In this document: in pieces, positions 57,400-64,000 of the stretch
How the letters are laid out: each line of letters opens with the position of its first letter
Numbering within the stretch: the stretch's first letter is position 1
Assembly: GCA_033065855.1 (NCBI GenBank)
Contig: JAVXUO010001311.1
Span: 1,550,001 to 1,614,000, forward strand
Origin: Escallonia rubra
Taxonomy: Eukaryota > Streptophyta > Magnoliopsida > Escalloniales > Escalloniaceae
Reading direction: 5' to 3'
DNA: 64,000 nt
Notes under the pieces: generated by a model
Databases searched by the model: none
What the model saw: only the letters and a program-made list of their open reading frames with translations
Told to the model about the DNA's origin: nothing
Program-made: the position numbers and the translations under genes

Positions 57400-58393
57400 C
57401 ATAAGGTGCCTCCTCGATACAAATTTCCTGCCTTCGTCCCCAGAAACAGCATCATTCACTGCACTGTCGTTGAAGTCCGAATTGTCATCTGACAAATCTT
57501 CCAATTCATCAACGTCACTGTCAGAAACATCAGAGCTATCAACAATAAATCCACCCAAGCTTTCGCCCTCGCTTTCAGGCCCATCATCTTCATCCACGTT
57601 AGGAGAGCATCTCTCTGGCTCATGTTTAATTTCCACTTTTCTCAACGTACTGAGGAGCCTCCTGGATACAGTACTTTTCCTGACTTCATCCCCAGAAACA
57701 GCAGTCACTGGACAGTTACTTAAACAAGCATCTGCATTTGAATCCTGAAGGTGCTTGTTCTTGAACTTACAAATTGGAGCATTATCATCATCGCTCTCAC
57801 TATCAGTATTAACGATATTGGACGCTCTTTTTCTTTTAGGGGTCGAAGTAAACGGGGAACTCCCTTTGTAGCCACCCATATCCTCCTTATCGCTCAGTTC
57901 TACAAGAGTCCTCTTCAAACTATTGTCAGAAGCAGTATCAGTTTTGGGTAGAGTACCTCTTAGCGCACAACCGCTTGAAACAGAAGCCACTTTATTTCCT
58001 TGAATCTCGAGAGTAGGCATTTGAAGCGTGGTAGTATATGGCTCAACGAGACCAACAGAATCAGGTCTCGCACCATCAGAATCAGGTATTTCCTCCGACT
58101 CTATCAACCGTGACTCCAGCTCTTTACACTTAGCTTTCCAAACCTCAACCTCGCTCTCAGCCTTTTTCTTCTCGTATTCCAAAACCTTGTTCTCAACCAT
58201 CAGTTCAAAAACCCTATCTGCCTCATCCTTTTCCCCAGTAAAATCAACTTCAACTTCCATCCCCTTCTCTCCTTCACTTACAACTTTTTTACCAATCATC
58301 TGCTCTTCGAGTTCAACATTCCTCTTTCTCAAAACCCCAAGCTCAGCTTCTATGGCAAGCTTTACGAAACAAAGACGAGTTTCAATACATTGA

Positions 58394-61300
58394 TGTTGGC
58401 AATCAAAAATAAATTGCCTCAAGAACAAACGAATTTTAATAACCCAAAATCCAACACTCAATATATTATTTATTAACACACAAAGTACAAGAACCTTGTC
58501 TCTAACTCAGCTCGTAGGAGCCTTTTCGTTTCAAATTCACTCGTTACAAATGCCTGGGCCCAAGTCCCTTTATATAGGAAAGAAGAGGCGGTGGCCAAGG
58601 GAGAGGCGGTGACTACAAGCTGACTAAACAGCTAAGATCTTGCTGGCTTTCTTCTCCATGAAGGATGGCTTTCTTCTCCATAAAGAATGTGAACTCTTCA
58701 CGGTGAAGGAAGAAAAGAGAAAAGGAGGTGCCTACAATTGTTGACTCAGTCAACAACATAAAACCAAGTTTAATTTCCTAACATCCTCCCTTAAACATGG
58801 TTTGATCACTTCGACCATTTTTTTCGACTTGAAAAATAAATCAGCTTTAAGCGGCTTCGTAAAGATATCTACAATTTAATTTTCTGATGCACAATACTCA
58901 ATCATGATCTCTTTGTCTTTCACCAAGTCTCGGATGTAGTGATGTTTAATATCAATATGCTTGTTGCAACCATGAAATATCGGATTCTTTGTTAAGGCAA
59001 TTGCTGACTTGTTATCACGGAAAATTCTCGTATAACCATTTTGTTGATGTTGTAGTTCACTGAGCATTCTCCGCAACCAAACTGCTTGAGTAGCACAACT
59101 TGTTGCTGCTATGTACTCCGCTTCCGTTGTTGAAAGAGTCACTACTTGATGTTTCTTTGAAGACCAAGAAATTACTCTCGAACAAAGATAAAATACATTA
59201 CCTTAAGTGCTTTTTCATTTTTTAGTGTCACCGGCCCAATCACTATCGGTATATCCAACTAGCTCCATGTTATTAGCACTAAAGTAAAATATATCATCAT
59301 CAAGTGTACTTTTAACGTATCTTAAATGCAACTTGCTAATGAGACTGTTGTGGTGAATTCATAAATCTGCTTACAATCTCAACTCCATAGACAATGTCAG
59401 GTCTAGTTGTTGTTAAGTACCTTAAGCTTCCAACAAGTCTCCTAAAATTTGTTGCATTAATCAAATCACCACTTCCATCTTTCACGAGCTTTAACTTATC
59501 TTCAACTGGTATTAGAATTGGATTGCAAGCTTCCATCTTAAATTTCTTCAAGATATCTCTTGCATATTTCTTTTGTGAAATAAATATGCCTTTGTTTGTC
59601 TGCTTCACCTCTGTGCCAAGAAAGTAAGACATTAAACCTATATCTGTCATCTCAAATTGAGCAATCATATCCTCCCTGAATTCTGACAAAAACTTTAAAT
59701 TGTTGCTGGTGAAGATTAAATCATCCACATAAAGGCAAACAATGGCAATGTCTCCATCCTTATTGGTTTTGACATACAAAGTATGCTCATATGGACACTT
59801 ATGAAAACCATGATCAAGAAAATAGGTGTCAATACGAGTATACCACGCCCTCGGTGCTTGTTTCAAACCATATAAAGCCTTTTTTAACCAATAAACTTTA
59901 TCTTCTTCTCCTTTCTTCTTATAACCTAGTGGTTTTTTTTTTGGTGCAATCTTTTTTTTATTTTGTGGTGCAATCATAACCTAGTGGTTGCTCAACATAA
60001 ATTTCTTCTTCAAGTATACCATTTAGGAATACAGACTTGACATCCATTTGATGTATTTTTCAGTGATTTTGAGCAGCTAGAGAAATGATTAAACGAACCG
60101 AATCCAATCTAACAACAGGATCAAATACATCAAAGTAATCAATACCTGGCTTTTCTTGTATCATTTTGCCACTAACCTTGCTTTATAGCGTTCCACTTCA
60201 CCATTGGGCTTGTACTTTGTTTTGTACACCCACTTGACTCCAATTGGCTTCTTTCCTTTTGGTAGAGTAGTTAACTCCCATTTATTGTTATTCTCAATGG
60301 CATGAATTTCTTCATTCATTGCTTTAATCCAACGATCATCAGGCAGAGATGACTCTTCAGGAACAACAGGAGATGACTCTTCAGGAACTGGAGGAGAAGA
60401 CGGCTCACCCATTTGATTAATTGTTTCTACTTCATTGTTTATGAATATCGGTGCTGGCAACAATCTCTTTTCTTCTTCTGACCAATCACATACTCCATCT
60501 TCGTCAAAAGTAACATCCCGACTAATAATTATCTTTTTAATCTTTGGGTTATATAGCTTGTAACCCTTTGTTTCCAAACTATTATCAATAAATTAAAGAT
60601 GCATTTTTCAGCCTTGCCATCAAGCTTCTTTCTCAGCTGATCAGGTACATGTGAATAGGCAATACAACCAAACACCCTTAGATGACTAATATTAGGCATT
60701 TGTCCACTCCATGCTTTCTTGTGGAGTTTTATCATGAATACTTCTAACATGGCACCTGTTCAAAATATAAATTGCACATGCCACGGCCTCCGCCCAAAAA
60801 CTTTTAGGTAATTTCTTACAATGCATCATTCTTCTCACCATATCCATAATAGTTATGTTTTTTTTTTATGCCACTCCATTTTGCAAAGGAGTATACCTGG
60901 CCGTCAATTGATGCTTAATTCCATGCTTTCTCAAGTAATCATCGCAAACCATATATTCAGTTCCCCTATCAGTTTTCAAAGTTTTGAGAGAATAACCGCT
61001 TTGTTTTTCAACATATATATGCGACAAAATTATTGAGTACTTCACATGCATCGGATTTTTGTTCAAAAAATAGATCCATGCCCCTCTACTGAAATCATCA
61101 ATGAAAGTAATTAATAAAGTATTTGTTACCTCCATTAGATGGAACTTCCACATAGCATAAGTCGGAATGCACAAGTTCAAGTAGACTTTTGCATGCATGC
61201 ATGCCTTGTAGGAAATAGATTTCTATGCTTCTTTCCCATAACACAGGGCTTACAAACTTGATCAGGAACTTAAATAGTTGGCAAGCCTAAAACTCATTCC

Positions 61301-61556
61301 TCATTTGCAAGGAACTTGATGCTTCCAAAATTCAAATGCCCAAGGCGCATATGTCATAACCAATTATTATCGATAATCACATAATTACAGTAAGAAGAAT
61401 TACCATAATTAATATTCGTCGAAAATAAACGGTTGGTTGACATCTTTGTCTTCAATATCGTGCCCTTCTTTTGTATCACTCAGAGTGCATTCGTGCTTGT
61501 TAAAACACAAATCATAGCCCTTTTTTCTGCTAGCTGTCCCACACTTAACATATTTT
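58394..61556 (-). mobile_element. Broken Copia LTR retrotransposon
   Basis: The 3' LTR is 58394-58783 (TGTTGG to CTAACA), followed by the purine tract in inverse (tcctcccttaaa). Minus-strand coding parts follow in Copia order when read right to left: integrase (around 60.87-61.2 kb), reverse transcriptase (around 59.34-60.6 kb) and RNase H (58.88-59.14 kb, with the TEAEY motif). It is broken in several places, and its 5' part is cut off by a CACTA insertion at 61557 and the window end. Because only one LTR is visible its age cannot be estimated. Confidence 0.85.
58569..58576 (-). promoter_or_regulatory. TATA box in the Copia 3' LTR pointing into the pseudogene
   Basis: Minus-strand TATATAAA lies inside the LTR in the element's sense direction; transcripts would run leftward into the duplicated coiled-coil sequence. 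Activity is not shown by the sequence. Confidence 0.5.
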
Positions 61557-62299
61557 CACTACAACAAAATCAAGATGTTAGGACGCCTCCTAGCGTCCTT
61601 ACAAGTATTGTATAAGGACGCTTTTGACATAAGGACGCTTTGAATAGCGTCATAACGTCGCCCCATTAGACGCCGTCACAATAAGTTATTACGACGCACA
61701 AAAGCGACTCAACAAGGGTAAGGCCTAACAAGGCGCAAGGTGAGCGTCCTATAAAGTGCACCACATCAGACCCTATTGGGACGCTTTTTAGCGTCCCAAG
61801 ATAATTCCTTTTTTGAAAAAAAAATATAATGTAATATTATTCTGTTACAACTTCTAATATTCAACAAATGAGCTTGTAGTAAACCAATTTCAAATCACAA
61901 GAACTTATAACCGTAATATCAAAGAAAGACGTTATTTACTTGTAAAATATACAACTCATACAATTATGAGATCAACAAATGATAAGCGCATATCAATACA
62001 AATATTATCGACTATCATAGAAACAATTGGGCAAGTCCAAAGATCTACTTGCGTAAGGAAACATTGTTCCAATGATAACGCTGGACATAGCTATTTTCTC
62101 AACATGTGATTCACAAGGAAATACATTTAGCCTCAAACCAAATTCAATACCCCAATGTACTAGAATTAATCCTGTGGTACATATCATGTCACGCAATGCT
62201 GAAAGAAGTTAAAGGGAAGATAGTTCAGGGTTCGGATGATTAAACACAATTATGTAAAAGTAGAAAACAAAAAAGCGTATGGTAGCACCAAATATCTTC

Positions 62300-63695
62300 A
62301 TAGACTCACTGACCATAAGCTAAGCTATATTTATAGCTCTTTCCATCTTGTCCCCCCGTCAACACCCAGATCTTGATTCCAGCTCTTGATAGAGTTTCTA
62401 TGCATGATGGTACTCCTTCTTGAAGCTTGTCTTCAGAGTAAGATCTCTTTCGATGAGTTCCGCAACCTGTAAGTTCCAGATGTTTTTAGGTAATGGAAAC
62501 CCCACATAAAGAAAGCTGGCATAGATGTTAGGGTGCACTTATGCACTGAGCTGGAATCCCAGCAAATAGATAATACAAACGACGAATGTTCAGAAAATTC
62601 TAAGTGCAGGGAGTTTCACGTACTACATAACGTCCACTAACAAACAATAACAATCCCACCCCCTACCCCCACCCTTACCCTCTCATCTTCTACTTTCTCT
62701 TCCAAACGCTAATTCTCAATAGCTAAGAAAACTTCAATACGCTCAAAAGTCCGAAATGAAGCATTTTACAAACTTTCCACCAAGTTGTTGCTTCAAATGC
62801 AGACTATTGTGCAACTAATAAGAGAAAGTTTGCAATCTGAAACGAAGACATGCAAGCAAATATTCATTTGAAAGATTCATTATCGACAGAATGTAATAGA
62901 GATCACAATTACACCTTCAGAAACAGAGTACGAGGAAATACGATGTGATACTGTATTCTTCCACCCGAGCAGTTAAGCAAAATTTGGTGCTTTTCCAGTT
63001 AAGTCACTCAAAACACATTCATGAAAGAAGATAAGATAAAAATAACATTGCAACGCTCCAATTATTGATGTTAAGGCTCCCATAAACATGCAAATTCAAG
63101 GGAAAAAGTAAACAAATAAAGATAATCTAGTTCAACCCCCACAAATACCTCATCTACTTTCTTCTCACGATCTCGAAGGGAAGATTTTGCCTGAATGAAT
63201 TTCTCGTTCCAACTTTCGTACGTATTCGAACTTAGAGTTCGCAATCCAGCAGCTCCTTATTGTTCCATGTGCTCCTTGGTTATGTTTCTTAAGTCATTGT
63301 TTCCACCAGTAAGCCTTTCGTAGATAACGGTATCAGGACCCTGCAAGTGATAAGTCTTGTCCACGTGTTAATATATACCTTAAAGCAATTTAAGTTCTGA
63401 TCTACATGAGAGTTCTCATAAAGCTCTACTTTGCAATACAATACATGCCTTCCATCTGGATAATGGCATATAACAGACTGGCGCTTCCTCATACTGCAAA
63501 AACAACAAACTACATATCAAACAAAGAATCGTCCAGAGGGAACTTAAAGCGATAAACTGAGTCAGAAGAAAACACCCACATGTTGAAAGAACATTCAGGA
63601 TCTCATATGAAACATCTTGAACCTTCCCCATTTTCTCAACATGTGATTGAAGAACATATATCATAGCAAGCGTGCGCCTGAGGAAATACATTTAG
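62300..63695 (-). pseudogene. Fragment of an ALA3-type phospholipid-transporting ATPase gene
   Basis: Four exon-like blocks, in correct 5' to 3' order on the minus strand with introns between, match the middle of plant P4-ATPase flippases: about 63695-63590 ([20 protein letters not shown]), 63493-63433 ([19 protein letters not shown]), 63340-63149 (DTVIYERLTGGNNDLRNIT; YESWNEKFIQAKSSLRDRE) and about 62475-62300 ([27 protein letters not shown] in another frame). The third block has an in-frame TAA after EHMEQ and lacks about ten residues after GLRTL; the fourth has a frame break. Intact relatives move phospholipids across Golgi-type membranes. This is a non-functional piece kept with its introns, hence copied as DNA. 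Confidence 0.75.
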
Positions 63696-63866
63696 CCAGT
63701 TTTCTTCTTATCCAATTTTCTTCCAGAAATAAAGATCATGCAGGGATATTTGAATAAATGACCAATAAATTGTGTATTTGTATTCAAAATTTTAGGCCAA
63801 GTAACCAAATATATGTAGTATGGCTATGAAAATTGATAAATAGGTGTACATAGAAAAAGGGTTACC

Positions 63867-63888
63867 AAAAAAAAAAAAAAAAAAAAAG
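63867..63888. repeat. Poly-A run
   Basis: Run of about 21 A residues, with a second near 63918; both in transposon interior sequence. Confidence 0.8.
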
Positions 63889-64000
63889 GGTTATCAAACA
63901 CCCACTTGTTTTTGTAAAAAAAAAAAAACAAAATTAAGCTGCTCTTTAAAAACTGCTCTTTAAAAATTGAAAACAAAAAAAATAAATTTGTCAAACGAAT

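Larger units (their letters stand above)
54525..58393 (-). pseudogene. Rearranged duplicate of the 718-aa coiled-coil gene
   Basis: The 3' flank, last exon (55330-55516, same 187-bp length and frame), intron 2 and parts of exons 2 and 1 match the locus at 44170-48310. The 3' half of exon 2 is replaced by unrelated DNA (56041-57392). An internal deletion joins exon 1 (around CKELESRLI) to exon 2 (GARPDSVGLV) with the frame still open, and the first half of exon 1 including its ATG is lost. The 5' side now meets a Copia LTR at 58394. An open frame spans 57217-58479 but has no ATG before MIGKKVV. Expression is unknown. Confidence 0.8.
61557..64000. mobile_element. CACTA transposon, left end and interior (continues past the window)
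   Basis: The terminus cactacaacaaaa starts at 61557, directly after Copia sequence. Short subterminal repeats (ggacgc, gcgtcc, agcgtc) fill the next 250 bp in both orientations. The opposite end is not in the window. The interior from about 62.3 kb carries a flippase gene fragment. No CACTA transposase was recognised. Confidence 0.6.

Noticed and set aside
1-64000. tRNA, rRNA, CRISPR and bacterial-type operons
   Set aside because: None seen. The introns, TATA boxes and transposon types are those of a plant nuclear genome.

Overview
The window is nuclear DNA of a flowering plant, most likely a eudicot. The base composition is AT-rich, genes have TATA boxes and GT-AG introns, and intergenic space is filled with plant-type transposons (Copia LTR elements with an initiator-methionine tRNA primer site, Mutator-like, CACTA, hAT-like, Helitron-like and MITE elements). 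I saw no tRNA, rRNA or CRISPR. The species cannot be named from the sequence alone.

Region 1 (2.7-42.5 kb) is a tandem array of thirteen intact, intronless genes, all on the minus strand, each coding for a 209-215 residue single-pass membrane protein with a LEA_2 (late embryogenesis abundant, NDR1/HIN1-like, At1g64065-like) domain. Sequence subtypes alternate along the array: B-A, B-A, B-A, B-A, then D-C, D-C, then one divergent singleton. The array therefore seems to have grown by duplicating two-gene units of roughly 4-5 kb rather than single genes. Promoters share a TATA box, an ACGCGT (CGCG-box) about 25-40 bp beyond it, GATGCTTC repeats and WRKY-type TTGAC/GGTCA motifs. The family is often stress- or defence-linked, and these motifs fit that, but expression is inferred.

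Insertions mark the array. The third B-A unit has been stretched by a Helitron-like element, a Mutator-like insertion that separates the promoter of gene 6 from its coding region, a truncated Copia fossil, a MITE and a young 2.0-kb non-autonomous LTR element carrying an acidic 265-aa reading frame. Paralogous units serve as empty sites and define several insertion points. Between genes 8 and 9 (27-32.5 kb) lies a Mutator-like element nested in a hAT-like element, plus GC-rich captured-looking DNA.

Region 2 (43.7-48.1 kb) holds a small single-exon DUF7722-type gene and a three-exon gene for a 718-aa acidic, coiled-coil, probably nuclear protein of unknown function. Most of the latter locus was duplicated to 54.5-58.4 kb, where it is a rearranged pseudogene with a MITE insertion and a hAT-like end in it, and with a Copia LTR abutting its 5' side.

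Region 3 (48.5-54.5 kb) is dominated by two or three non-autonomous Mutator-like elements, one with a perfect 9-bp target duplication. Region 4 (58.4-64 kb) is a broken minus-strand Copia element interrupted by the end of a CACTA transposon, which appears to carry a decayed, intron-containing fragment of an ALA3-type phospholipid flippase gene.
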